A stretch of DNA of 64,000 nucleotides from Anaerococcus vaginalis (GTDB lineage: Bacteria > Bacillota > Clostridia > Tissierellales > Peptoniphilaceae). This document shows, piece by piece, positions 1-7,764 of this stretch; within the stretch, counting starts at the first letter, position 1; every line of letters begins with the position of its first letter. A model generated the notes under the pieces. The model was not told the DNA's origin, did not search any database, and saw only the letters and a list, made by a program, of their open reading frames with translations. The stretch is taken from positions 1-64,000 of the forward strand of contig JAGZMY010000005.1 in assembly GCA_018363915.1 (NCBI GenBank), written 5' to 3'. The translations under genes and the position numbers were made by a program.

Positions 1-86
1 GTTGTTGTTGTTTTACCGTGGTCTACGTGACCTATTGTTCCGATATTAATATGTGGTTTGCTTCTTTCAAATTGTGCTTTACTCAT
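1..86 (-). CDS. tuf: Elongation factor Tu, 5' end only
   Basis: Only the first 28 codons are in the window; the gene continues past base 1. The translation begins MSKAQFERSKPHINIGTIGH and runs into the G1 P-loop GHVDHGKTT, which is diagnostic of EF-Tu, the GTPase that delivers aminoacyl-tRNA to the ribosome. The ATG at 86-84 follows a strong AGGAGG site. A TATAAT box at 158-153 on the same strand could be the promoter, but its -35 partner is weak. Confidence 0.97.
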   Translation of the reverse strand, partial: MSKAQFERSKPHINIGTIGHVDHGKTTT

Positions 87-186
87 TATTTCCTCCTAAA
101 TATTATAAGTTTACTATACCATAAATTTCATAAATTTACTACAATTACCCCTATTATACCGTTTTTATTGTATAATTTAAAATTAT

Positions 187-215
187 TTGCAAAAATATTT
201 TTTCTATGGTATATT
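187..215 (+). promoter_or_regulatory. Promoter of tRNA-Thr
   Basis: TTGCAA (187-192) and TATATT (210-215) are separated by 17 bp and end 9 bp before the mature tRNA 5' end, as expected for a sigma-A promoter. Confidence 0.7.
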
Positions 216-224
216 ACATTATGT

Positions 225-300
225 GCCACTTTAGCTCAGTAGGTAGAGCGCATCCATGGTAAGGATGAGGTCCTCAGTTCGATCCTGGGAAGTGGCTCCA
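225..300 (+). tRNA. tRNA-Thr(GGU)
   Basis: A complete 76-nt cloverleaf. The acceptor stem GCCACTT pairs with AAGTGGC, followed by discriminator T and an encoded CCA at 298-300. The anticodon loop ATGGTAA sits between CATCC and GGATG, giving anticodon GGT. The T arm carries GTTCGAT. It diverges from tuf and has its own promoter. Confidence 0.96.
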
Positions 301-394
301 TTTTTTTGCCCATTTTTAATTTTAAAATTTTAAATTTTATAATTTTTACATTATTAAATAAATTTATTTCTTTTTTTGTTTATCCAATTTTAAT

Positions 395-450
395 AAAGAG
401 ACTTTTAAAAAATAAATTGATTTCATTTTTTATTAGTCTCTTTTTGAATT
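395..450. terminator. Terminator after tRNA-Thr
   Basis: AAAGAGACT (395-403) pairs with AGTCTCTTT (435-443), with an inner AAAAAAT/ATTTTTT pairing and a T-rich tract after it. It could end the tRNA transcript. Confidence 0.55.
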
Positions 451-459
451 TTTATTACT

Positions 460-495
460 AAAAAAATCAAGCCATAAATTTACAGCTTGATTTTT
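460..495 (-). terminator. Terminator of the uracil permease gene
   Basis: AAAATCAAGC (about 463-472) pairs with GCTTGATTTT (485-494) around a 12-nt loop. On the minus strand the stem is followed by a run of seven T, just past the stop of the permease gene. Confidence 0.8.
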
Positions 496-500
496 ATTTT

Positions 501-1766
501 TTATTGATTTATTAAATTTAATTTTCTAAGCAAGGTCATAAAAGCTGATAAAAGGACTGCTACTACTGATGCTAGTACCATGCCTTGTAATTGGATTGAG
601 CCAAATTTTATTGATAATCCTGATAGTCCTGCTATAAATATTGTTGATGTTAGGATTAGGTTTATTGATTTTGAATAGTCTACTTTTTGATCTACTAATA
701 ATCTTATTCCGCTTGTTCCTATCATTCCGTATAACAAGAAGGTTACTCCTCCTATTACATCTCCTGGTATTGTTTGGATTAGGGCTGCTAGTGGTCCTAC
801 AAATGCCATTAATATTGAAATAATTGCTGCTGCTCCTATAACTTGGACTGAATATACTCCTGTTATTGCCATAACTCCTATATTTTCTCCATAAGTTGTT
901 GTTGGCACTCCTCCTACTAATCCTGAAAGGGCTGATGAGAAGTTATCTGCAAATATTGATCTGTGTAATCCTGGATCTTCTAATAAATTTCTTCCTATAA
1001 TATTACTTGTTACAACTTGGTGGGAGATGTGTTCGCTTGTTATTACTAATATTACTGGTAACATTGATAGAATTGCTTCTATTGAAAATTTTGGTGCTGA
1101 AAAGTTTGGTAGGGTAAATAATTTTGCTTCTAAGACTGGTGTAAAATCTACCATTCCAAAAAATACTGAACAAATATATCCTACCACTATTGCTATTAGG
1201 ATTGGAATTGTTGATAAAAATCCTTTAAATGATACTGAACCGATTATGGCTGTAAAAAGTGTAATTCCAAATATTATAAAATCTTTATAACTTGCTGTAT
1301 CTGTCATCAAATTTGCTCCGATTGAACCGCCTGTTACTGTATTTCCTGCAAGTTCAAATCCTATTAGGGCAACGACTGAACCCATGGCTGCTGGTGGCAA
1401 TACTACATCTATCCATCCTATTCCAAATTTATAAATTATATATGCCAAAAAACATCCTAGAGTTCCGACCACAATAAAAGCACCTTGCGCATATTGAAAT
1501 CCTTGACTTGCAATAATAGCTGTTCCTGGCGCTAAAAATGCAAATGATGATCCCAAATAAGCAGGTGCTTTCTTTTTGGTAATTAATATAAATAATAATG
1601 TTCCGATACCATTCATAAAAAGTACTATTCCTGGATTTATTTTAAATAAAATAGGGACTAAGACACTAGCTCCAAACATTGCGAATGTGTGTTGGATTGA
1701 AAGTGGTAACAATAATTTAAATGGTAACTTATCTTCTACGTGGTAAATTTTTTTAGAATTTTTCAT
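501..1766 (-). CDS. uraA: Uracil permease (NCS2 family)
   Basis: A 421-residue, strongly hydrophobic NCS2 nucleobase:H+ symporter. Family signatures are QHTFAMFGASVLVP (25-38), SSFAF (73-77), SEHISHQ (244-250) and TTYGENIGVMA (290-300). By alignment with E. coli UraA, E245, H249 and E294 match the uracil-binding and proton-coupling E241, H245 and E290. This closer match to UraA than to xanthine permeases supports uracil as substrate. The ATG is preceded by AAGGAGG. The gene is monocistronic, with its own promoter and terminator. No pyr attenuator was recognised upstream. Confidence 0.92.
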   Translation of the reverse strand: MKNSKKIYHVEDKLPFKLLLPLSIQHTFAMFGASVLVPILFKINPGIVLFMNGIGTLLFILITKKKAPAYLGSSFAFLAPGTAIIASQGFQYAQGAFIVVGTLGCFLAYIIYKFGIGWIDVVLPPAAMGSVVALIGFELAGNTVTGGSIGANLMTDTASYKDFIIFGITLFTAIIGSVSFKGFLSTIPILIAIVVGYICSVFFGMVDFTPVLEAKLFTLPNFSAPKFSIEAILSMLPVILVITSEHISHQVVTSNIIGRNLLEDPGLHRSIFADNFSSALSGLVGGVPTTTYGENIGVMAITGVYSVQVIGAAAIISILMAFVGPLAALIQTIPGDVIGGVTFLLYGMIGTSGIRLLVDQKVDYSKSINLILTSTIFIAGLSGLSIKFGSIQLQGMVLASVVAVLLSAFMTLLRKLNLINQ

Positions 1767-1793
1767 AATGCCTCCTTGTTTACATCAAAAGAT

Positions 1794-1822
1794 ATATTAG
1801 CAAAAAATGTAAAAATTGTCAA
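1794..1822 (-). promoter_or_regulatory. Promoter of uraA
   Basis: On the minus strand TTGACA (1822-1817), 17 bp, then TAATAT (1799-1794), about 28 bp upstream of the uraA start codon. Confidence 0.75.
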
Positions 1823-1872
1823 TTATTTTTGTAATTATTAATTTTGTCATTTTTAAAGATTTTAAGTAATAT

Positions 1873-1896
1873 AAAAGACTCAGTATAAACTGAGCC
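1873..1896 (-). terminator. Terminator of the ferredoxin gene
   Basis: On the minus strand GGCTCAGT (1896-1889) pairs with ACTGAGTC (1884-1877), with one G-U, around a 4-nt loop, followed by TTTT. The wobble pair forms only in the minus-strand RNA, which fits this direction. Confidence 0.8.
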
Positions 1897-1918
1897 TTAC
1901 TTTTTATATGTATATATC

Positions 1919-2095
1919 TTATTCTGCTGGTGAGATTGCTTCTACTGGACATACAGCTGCACATGATCCACAATCGATGCAAGCATCTTCGTCGATTTCG
2001 TATGCTGCGTCTCCTTGTTCAATTGCTTGAACTGGACATTCACCTTCGCATGATCCACATGATATACATGTATTTTCATCTATTCTATAAGCCAT
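1919..2095 (-). CDS. 2[4Fe-4S] ferredoxin, 58 residues
   Basis: A short clostridial-type ferredoxin. Two classical cluster motifs are intact: CISCGSCEGECP (10-21) and CIDCGSCAAVCP (39-50). Each motif supplies three cysteines to one cubane and one cysteine to the other. The protein is acidic (many D and E) and has no extension, as usual for the soluble electron carrier that serves pyruvate:ferredoxin oxidoreductase, hydrogenase and related enzymes. The ATG at 2095 follows AGGAGGT. The gene stands alone between a near-consensus promoter and an intrinsic terminator, which suggests high constitutive expression. Confidence 0.96.
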   Translation of the reverse strand: MAYRIDENTCISCGSCEGECPVQAIEQGDAAYEIDEDACIDCGSCAAVCPVEAISPAE

Positions 2096-2124
2096 AATTT
2101 TACCTCCTAATTTGTTATATTAAT

Positions 2125-2153
2125 ATTATAGTAGTTAAATTAACTAATGTCAA
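2125..2153 (-). promoter_or_regulatory. Consensus promoter of the ferredoxin gene
   Basis: On the minus strand TTGACA (2153-2148), 17 bp, TATAAT (2130-2125). Both hexamers match the sigma-A consensus perfectly, the best promoter in the window. Confidence 0.88.
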
Positions 2154-2190
2154 ATGATAGTAAATCTCAAGATTTTCTCATTTTTATCAA

Positions 2191-3009
2191 TTATTTGTCA
2201 ACTATTCTTCTTATATCCTTTGGGCAATAAGATTTTTCGATTTCTGTATCATCTTCTTCTATTCTTACTCTGATTTTGCATTTTTCTTTTACATAGTTGT
2301 TTTCTACAACAACGCCAATTCCATCTTCTGTTTCAATTTTTTCGCCTACTTTTGGCATTGATTTTTTTGCTATTTTGTAGCTTTCATTTTCGTAAGATAA
2401 ACAGCACATTAGCCTTCCACACAAACCCGAAATTTTATTTGGATCTAGGGTTATATCTTGTTCTTTTGCCATTTTTATTGATAAGGGTTGAAAATCGCTC
2501 AAAAATCTTGCACAACAACATTTTTGTCCACAAATTCCTACGCTTGAAACCAATTTTGCATGGTCTCTTACTCCGATTTGTCTAAGTTCAATTCTATTTC
2601 TATAAATTGATGCAAGTTCTTTTACAAGTTTTCTAAAATCTACCCTATTATTTGATGAAAAATAAATGAGTAATTTTTTTCTATCGAAAGTAAATTCCGC
2701 TTCAATGGCATGAAGATTAAGTCCAAGATTGTCTGCCTTTTCTTGGCATATTTCTACAGCCTCAAGGGCATCTTCTCTATTTCTTTCTTCTTCAACTAGA
2801 TCCTCTTTGCTGGCTTTTCTAATAATTTCATTTAATTCACGGTCAAAATCGCTTTTATTTATTTCTTTAATTGGCGTTTTAACTATTCCCATTTCAAGAC
2901 ATGAATTAGAATCAACTATAACTCTATCTCCAATATGTAAATCAAAATCTAGTGGATTAAAATAATATATTTTTCCTGCTTTTTTAAAGCTTATCCCTAC
3001 TACTTTCAA
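2191..3009 (-). CDS. ricT: RicT/YaaT, PSP1-domain regulator of RNA processing
   Basis: A 272-residue PSP1 protein of the YaaT/RicT family. In Bacillus subtilis RicT joins RicA and RicF in an Fe-S complex that works with RNase Y. Two cysteine clusters are conserved: CGQKCCC (160-166) and CGRLMCC (197-203). I choose a TTG start at 3009: it follows AGGGGAGAA at proper spacing and begins the conserved KVVGISFKKAG. The longer reading from 3072 adds 21 unconserved residues inside holB. The start lies 26 bp inside the holB 3' end, so the genes are likely translationally coupled. Last gene of the tmk operon. Confidence 0.9.
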   Translation of the reverse strand: MKVVGISFKKAGKIYYFNPLDFDLHIGDRVIVDSNSCLEMGIVKTPIKEINKSDFDRELNEIIRKASKEDLVEEERNREDALEAVEICQEKADNLGLNLHAIEAEFTFDRKKLLIYFSSNNRVDFRKLVKELASIYRNRIELRQIGVRDHAKLVSSVGICGQKCCCARFLSDFQPLSIKMAKEQDITLDPNKISGLCGRLMCCLSYENESYKIAKKSMPKVGEKIETEDGIGVVVENNYVKEKCKIRVRIEEDDTEIEKSYCPKDIRRIVDK

Positions 3010-3814
3010 TATTTCTCCCCTCTCTATATATAAAAATAAGGAAATTTTCAACTGCCATGTCGAAATTTGCATTATTTTTAAATCCTTTTGTTATTTGTTC
3101 GGCTTTTCTTATTATCCTATCAATAGAATCAAAAGGTAAATTTTCTATTTTTCTCAAGTAAAATAAAACTTTCTTGTTCTCTTTTGCATTGTTCTTGTAA
3201 TATTTTAATTTTATCAAATTATTGAAAAAATTTAAAATTTCTACAAATAATTCTTCCTTATAATCTTTTGCCTTTGAAAAGAAATCTTTATTTTTATAAT
3301 AAAAAGAAAAATTCCCAGAAATTATTTCACTTAATATATAGGATAGTTTTTCCCTATCTACAAATTCATTTTCTATTTGACTTTTAAAACTTATGATTTG
3401 ACATCTTGATCTAATAGTTTTTAAAAGACTATAAGCATTATTTGTTGTAAAAATTAAAATTATATAATCTTTTGCCTCTTCTATGCTTTTTAAAAGGGCA
3501 TTTGAACTTTCAATGCTCAAATTTTCGCTATCTTTAATTATATATATTTTAATTTTTCCATTACTAGGCCTAAGATACATATCTTTTATCAAAAGTCTAA
3601 TGGTTTTTATGCTTATATTTTTTTCCTTGTCATCTTTTTTTATTATTTCAAAATCAGGATTTTCTTCAAGCTTGGTATTTATACCAAAATTATTAAAAAC
3701 GCTCTTAGAAAATTCCAATGCCTTATCTAGATTATAAGAAGAGTTTTTTGATTCAAAGATATAGGCATTGGAAAGTTTATCATTTTTTATTTGATTTTCT
3801 AAAATTTCTATCAT
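2984..3814 (-). CDS. holB: DNA polymerase III delta' subunit
   Basis: A 276-residue clamp-loader subunit that helps load the beta clamp. The N-terminus LSNAYIFE resembles the HAYLFxG opening of DnaX/HolB proteins. KIYIIKDSENLSIESSNALLKSIEE and the SRCQ motif near residue 137 are AAA+ clamp-loader landmarks. There is no Walker A GKT, as is common for delta', which does not hydrolyse ATP. The gene starts 1 bp after darA and overlaps ricT. The tmk-darA-holB-ricT order is a standard Firmicutes arrangement, although the usual small yaaR gene is absent. Confidence 0.88.
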   Translation of the reverse strand: MIEILENQIKNDKLSNAYIFESKNSSYNLDKALEFSKSVFNNFGINTKLEENPDFEIIKKDDKEKNISIKTIRLLIKDMYLRPSNGKIKIYIIKDSENLSIESSNALLKSIEEAKDYIILIFTTNNAYSLLKTIRSRCQIISFKSQIENEFVDREKLSYILSEIISGNFSFYYKNKDFFSKAKDYKEELFVEILNFFNNLIKLKYYKNNAKENKKVLFYLRKIENLPFDSIDRIIRKAEQITKGFKNNANFDMAVENFLIFIYREGRNIESSRDKL

Positions 3815-3815
3815 T

Positions 3816-4145
3816 TCAGATTCTTATATATTGGTCAACATCCAAAATAAATACAGTAGCTCCACCAACATTCACATCAACTGGTGCGCTTGTTGCCAAA
3901 AGTGGAGAATCTGCTGTCGGATTAATTACTGATGATTGAGTTGTTCTTTTTTTACAATTATCTTCAATAATTTGCTTTACTTCATCAAGATTTTCCTCTT
4001 CAATACCAATAAGAAGAGTAGTATTTCCTTCTCTCAAAAAACCACCTGTTGTTGCAAGCTTTGTTACCCTATATCTTTTATCTGTCAAAGAATCCATCAA
4101 AAAATTTGCATCCGCATCTTGAACTATAGCTATTAAAAGTTTCAT
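3816..4145 (-). CDS. darA: Cyclic-di-AMP receptor DarA/PstA
   Basis: A 109-residue PII-like protein of the DarA/PstA (YaaQ, DUF970) family, a cytosolic c-di-AMP receptor. It begins MKLLIAIVQDADANFLMDSL and carries the TTGGFLREGNTTLLIG strand-loop segment typical of the family. The ATG at 4145 has AAAGGAG 5-6 nt upstream; an upstream in-frame ATG at 4184 lies inside tmk and lacks a ribosome site. The start overlaps the tmk stop as ATGA, indicating translational coupling. Confidence 0.9.
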   Translation of the reverse strand: MKLLIAIVQDADANFLMDSLTDKRYRVTKLATTGGFLREGNTTLLIGIEEENLDEVKQIIEDNCKKRTTQSSVINPTADSPLLATSAPVDVNVGGATVFILDVDQYIRI

Positions 4146-4771
4146 TTTTTCTCCTTTAAATATGTTTTTATAGTAGCCAAACAATTATCTACAACCGTGT
4201 CTATACTTTTGTTAGCATCGATTGAAATAATTTCATCCTTAAATCTTTTGGATAATTCTATATAGCCATCATAAGTTTTTTTGTGGAAAGAATCATCTTC
4301 ATTTTCCAAACGATCAGAAATGAAATTTTTCCTTTTTCTATCAATGGCAGTTTTATAATCAATATTCAAAAACAAAGTTAAATCCGCCCTAATTTCTCCA
4401 ATGGCAAAATCATTAATATTTTTAACTTCGTCTACACCAAGACCTCTTCCAATTCCTTGATAAAGCATAGAACTAAGAACAAATCTATCACAAAGAATTA
4501 TTGAACCCTTCTCCAACAAAGGTCTAAGCTTCTCACCAACCAATTGAGCCCTACTTGCTGCATACAACAAGGCCTCACACCTTGGATTCATTTCTATATT
4601 TTCATTATCCAAAATAATTTCTCTAATTTTTTCTGAAATATCAGTTCCACCAGGTTCCCTAAACTTATATATATCATACCCGTCTTCCAAAAGCTTATTA
4701 TAAACTTTTTCCAAGACAGTAGTTTTTCCAGAACCATCAGGACCTTCAAATACAATTAATAATCCATTCAT
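4142..4771 (-). CDS. tmk: Thymidylate kinase
   Basis: A 209-residue dTMP kinase that makes dTDP for DNA synthesis. Walker A is GPDGSGKTT (10-18), the DR motif is DRFVLSS (95-101), and the lid region is DRKRKNFISDRLE. Length is normal. This is the first gene of tmk-darA-holB-ricT. The start is unusual: no Shine-Dalgarno precedes the ATG, and a TATAAT box (4783-4778) lies exactly 6 nt upstream, so transcription may begin at or next to the start codon. Confidence 0.94.
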   Translation of the reverse strand: MNGLLIVFEGPDGSGKTTVLEKVYNKLLEDGYDIYKFREPGGTDISEKIREIILDNENIEMNPRCEALLYAASRAQLVGEKLRPLLEKGSIILCDRFVLSSMLYQGIGRGLGVDEVKNINDFAIGEIRADLTLFLNIDYKTAIDRKRKNFISDRLENEDDSFHKKTYDGYIELSKRFKDEIISIDANKSIDTVVDNCLATIKTYLKEKK

Positions 4772-4927
4772 ATTATTATTATATCAAATACTTCAAACAT
4801 TTAATAGTTTTATAAAACATTCCTTGATTAAAAAATTTTTATAAATTTAAAAACAAAATTCGTAAGAAAATTTCAAATTTTTTTAAAAAATTCTAATAGA
4901 CAAATTTAAAATCAAAAATAATTTTTT

Positions 4928-4955
4928 GCAAAAAAAAAGACCAGTAAAGGTCTTT
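4928..4955 (-). terminator. Terminator of rplY
   Basis: AAAGACC (4936-4942) pairs with GGTCTTT (4949-4955) around AGTAAA. On the minus strand the stem runs into a T tract, 11 bp past the rplY stop. Confidence 0.85.
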
Positions 4956-4966
4956 GTTTCTTAGAC

Positions 4967-5614
4967 TTATTCTTCGTCTTCTTTTTCTTCAGTTTCATTA
5001 ACAGTTGGTACGTCAGCTGCTGATTCGCCTTCGCTATCTTCATCAACAACAACTTCTTCTTGAGGTTCTTGAAGTGAACAAACAACTTCATCAGCTTCGA
5101 GTAAAATATTGATATTTTCATCTTTTGCAATATCAAAATCAGCTACTGTGAACGAATCCCCAATTTGCATATCAGTAACTTCCAATTCTGCATATTGTGG
5201 AATATACATTGGTAAACATTCAACTTCAACTGTATCAATATTTTGAACCAATACAGAAGGTTCAACCCTAATGTCATCTCTTCCATTTAAGTAAACTGGA
5301 ACAGAAACTCTGATAGCTTCCTTAGCATTGATTGCTTGGAAATCTACATGGAAAAATTGAGATTTAAATGGGTGAATTTGATAATCTTTAATAAGTACTG
5401 GTACCTTTTCTCCGTCAATATCTAAGTCAATAATTGTAGTTGTACCTGCTTGAGACAATACTTTTTCAAAATCTCTAGAAGTAAATTGTACATTTATATT
5501 TTCTTTATCTTTAGCATATACAACACCTGGTACAATAGCTTGTTGTCTAAGTTTATTAACTTTATTTTTTCCGACAGCTTCTCTTTTTTCTGAATTTAAA
5601 ACTATATCTGCCAT
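4967..5614 (-). CDS. rplY: Ribosomal protein bL25 / general stress protein Ctc
   Basis: A 215-residue long-form L25 (Ctc) that binds 5S rRNA. The N-terminal L25 domain (about 1-90) starts with the family pattern MADIVLNSEKREAVGKNKVN and RQQAIVPGVVY. A C-terminal beta domain (about 95-185) follows, then a very acidic tail rich in D and E, typical of Ctc proteins. The ATG is preceded by AAGGAGG. Its -35 box overlaps the -35 box of the divergent tpx promoter. Confidence 0.93.
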   Translation of the reverse strand: MADIVLNSEKREAVGKNKVNKLRQQAIVPGVVYAKDKENINVQFTSRDFEKVLSQAGTTTIIDLDIDGEKVPVLIKDYQIHPFKSQFFHVDFQAINAKEAIRVSVPVYLNGRDDIRVEPSVLVQNIDTVEVECLPMYIPQYAELEVTDMQIGDSFTVADFDIAKDENINILLEADEVVCSLQEPQEEVVVDEDSEGESAADVPTVNETEEKEDEE

Positions 5615-5650
5615 TGCTTCCTCCTTATTTTCTAACTTTCATACTGATTA

Positions 5651-5679
5651 ATTATACCTTATTTAAAAGCATTTGACAA
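5651..5679 (-). promoter_or_regulatory. Promoter of rplY
   Basis: On the minus strand TTGTCA (5679-5674), 17 bp, TATAAT (5656-5651). The -35 overlaps the -35 of the opposing tpx promoter in all but one base. Confidence 0.75.
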
Positions 5680-5701
5680 TAATAATCTAATTATTTAAAA
5701 T
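5673..5701 (+). promoter_or_regulatory. Promoter of tpx
   Basis: TTGACA (5673-5678), 17 bp, TAAAAT (5696-5701), giving a leader of about 60 nt before tpx. Confidence 0.65.
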
Positions 5702-5768
5702 TTCTCCTACAAAATAAAAAAAATGGGTATATTAATATAGAAACAATTATACATTTTAGGAGGTATAA

Positions 5769-6281
5769 ATGACAGAAAGAAAGAAAAAATTCGGTGAAGA
5801 AGAAATCACAGTAATAGGCGAAGAACTAAAAGTAGGAGATAGCGCTCCAAACTTTAAGGCAATAAATAACGACTTGTCAGAATATGATTTTTATAAAGAA
5901 GAAGAAGGAAAAATAAAAATTATATCAGTAGTACCATCACTTGATACATCAGTTTGCGAAATACAAACAACAAAATTCAACAAGGCTGCAGCAGAAATAA
6001 GCCCTGACGTTTCAATCGTAACAATATCAAACGACCTACCATTTGCCCAAGCAAGATTTTGCTCAGCAAAAGGAATAGATCAAGTAAAAACAGTATCAGA
6101 TTATAATTTCTTAGATTTTGCAGACAAATACGCAACCCTAATCAAAGAATTAAAACTACAAAACAGAGCAGTTTTCGTTGTAGATAAAGAAAACAAATTA
6201 GTTCACGTAGAATACCTAGAACAAAACACAGAATTGCCTGATTATAAAGCCGCATTAGAAGCTGCAAAAAAATTAGTATAA
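5769..6281 (+). CDS. tpx: Thiol peroxidase (atypical 2-Cys peroxiredoxin)
   Basis: A 170-residue Tpx that reduces hydrogen peroxide and alkyl hydroperoxides. The peroxidatic cysteine is C63 in PSLDTSVCEIQT and the resolving cysteine is C98 in ARFCSAKG, both at the family spacing. The FKAINNDLSEYDFY and ITISNDLPFAQ segments also match. Length is normal. AGGAGG precedes the ATG. It is a single-gene unit closed by a strong terminator and is likely part of the oxygen defence of an anaerobe. Confidence 0.94.
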   Translation: MTERKKKFGEEEITVIGEELKVGDSAPNFKAINNDLSEYDFYKEEEGKIKIISVVPSLDTSVCEIQTTKFNKAAAEISPDVSIVTISNDLPFAQARFCSAKGIDQVKTVSDYNFLDFADKYATLIKELKLQNRAVFVVDKENKLVHVEYLEQNTELPDYKAALEAAKKLV

Positions 6282-6302
6282 AAATAAAATCTTTAAAATC
6301 AC

Positions 6303-6334
6303 AAAAAATAGCTAGAGAAATCTAGCTATTTTTT
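6303..6334 (+). terminator. Terminator of tpx
   Basis: AAATAGCTAGA (6306-6316) and TCTAGCTATTT (6321-6331) form a perfect stem closed by a GAAA tetraloop and followed by T residues. Confidence 0.9.
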
Positions 6335-6343
6335 ATGTAAAAT

Positions 6344-6371
6344 AAAAAAGCAAACTCAAATTTGAATTTGC
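6344..6371 (-). terminator. Terminator downstream of the ATP-grasp gene
   Basis: GCAAACTCAAATTTGAATTTGC (6350-6371) is a near-perfect inverted repeat. On the minus strand it is followed by six T. It lies about 110 bp beyond the ATP-grasp stop codon. Confidence 0.6.
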
Positions 6372-6482
6372 CTTTAAAAATAAATTTACAATTATCTAAT
6401 TACAAAAAATTATTTTATACTCTTAATCTAAAAATTTAAAATAAAATTATGCATACCTACATTAAAATCCTATGCAATTTAT

Positions 6483-7685
6483 TTAATTAGAAAATTTTTT
6501 ATAGTATTTAATAGTTGAAAATCTTCTTCTCATATAATTAAGGAATCTCTTAAAATTTTTGTCATTCTCATACCAAGTTGTAAAAACATAGCCTTTTTTT
6601 AACATTTTTAAAGCCAAGTCTTTATCTTTTCTATTAACATATTTTTTTAAAACTGAAGGATCAACATACAACCATAATCCGTTTTCATATTCATAATAGC
6701 ATGGTTCATCTTTATTAAAAATTAAATCATCTACAAGATATTTTATAAAATTATTATTGGCTGCATTCATATAAAAACTTGACCTACCTTGTCTTATATT
6801 TATTTCAAATACCTTATACTTTCCATCTCTCTTATCATATTTCAAATCAAAATTTGCAAAACCTGTATAAGAAATTTCTTCCAAAAATTTCTTATATTGC
6901 TTATATATATTGTCATCTCCCATTGTTACCAAAGCATTATAATTTCCGATATTTAAAGGTAAGACCTCATCTAACAAACACTTACCAAGGCTCATCATTT
7001 TTACTTGTGAACTTGTATTTACATAAGCATTTAAAACATACATATCTGAACTATCTCCTGGAATAAAATCTTGTGCTATCATTTTTCCAGTATATCCAGC
7101 ATTATAAATTTGATTTAAAGTTTTCACTAATTCTTCATTGTTGTGAATTTTATAAGCTTTTTTCTTACTCTCAAAATGAGTATTATAAAATTCAATTGAA
7201 TCATTTGCCTTTAATGCTATAGGATAAGACAATTCTGATTCAATTTTTTTAATTGATTCATCTGTGTTGTCATTTGTAATAACTGTATCAGGATAATCTA
7301 GACCATATTTTTCGCAAATTTCATAAAAATCAATTTTATTTTCCAATTTCTCTTGCATATATTTATCAACGTAATTAAATAGATAATAATCTTTTAATTT
7401 TTCTTTATTATTAACAAGCAAAGATGAATAACCATCGGAACAAGAAATCAGAATCAATTCATAATCTTTATATTTTTTCTTTAATTTTATCAGCTCTTCT
7501 ACAAAAATATTATCATCTTCAAAATTTTCATTTGTATGTACTTCACATATTTTAGAATCTCTTGTGTCTCTTAAATTTTTTATTCCCATACAAATAGATT
7601 TTATTCCATAAAGCTCATGGGCACTTCTTGCAACACCATAAGCATTTAAATCTGTACCTAAAATTACTAATTTAAATTTTTTCAT
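6483..7685 (-). CDS. ATP-grasp carboxylate-amine ligase
   Basis: A 400-residue ATP-grasp protein. A pre-ATP-grasp Rossmann-like region (about 1-110) begins KLVILGTDLNAYGVARSAHE. The ATP-binding core (about 120-320) includes YPIALKANDS with the nucleotide-binding Lys, IAQDFIPGDSSDMYVL, and the metal-binding EINIRQGR. Overall it resembles the stand-alone carboxylate-amine ligases that include D-aspartate ligases, which add side-chain residues to peptidoglycan precursors. Because a NlpC/P60 wall hydrolase lies two genes upstream, a wall role is plausible, but the substrate cannot be read from sequence. AAAGGAT precedes the ATG. It lies 79 bp after folD on the same strand. Confidence 0.75.
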   Translation of the reverse strand: MKKFKLVILGTDLNAYGVARSAHELYGIKSICMGIKNLRDTRDSKICEVHTNENFEDDNIFVEELIKLKKKYKDYELILISCSDGYSSLLVNNKEKLKDYYLFNYVDKYMQEKLENKIDFYEICEKYGLDYPDTVITNDNTDESIKKIESELSYPIALKANDSIEFYNTHFESKKKAYKIHNNEELVKTLNQIYNAGYTGKMIAQDFIPGDSSDMYVLNAYVNTSSQVKMMSLGKCLLDEVLPLNIGNYNALVTMGDDNIYKQYKKFLEEISYTGFANFDLKYDKRDGKYKVFEINIRQGRSSFYMNAANNNFIKYLVDDLIFNKDEPCYYEYENGLWLYVDPSVLKKYVNRKDKDLALKMLKKGYVFTTWYENDKNFKRFLNYMRRRFSTIKYYKKFSN

Positions 7686-7764
7686 ATATATCCTTTCATA
7701 ATTTTACTTTATCAAATTTAAATACTATTTACAATTATACCTTAAATAAAAATGAATCTAGTAC

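Noticed and set aside
1797..1982. A 61-residue minus-strand frame over the ferredoxin region.
   Set aside because: It runs out of phase with the ferredoxin, whose two cluster motifs, ribosome site, promoter and terminator are clear.
2984..3072. An N-terminal extension of RicT from 3072.
   Set aside because: It lies in holB, is not conserved and has no ribosome site, while TTG at 3009 has both a ribosome site and the conserved start.
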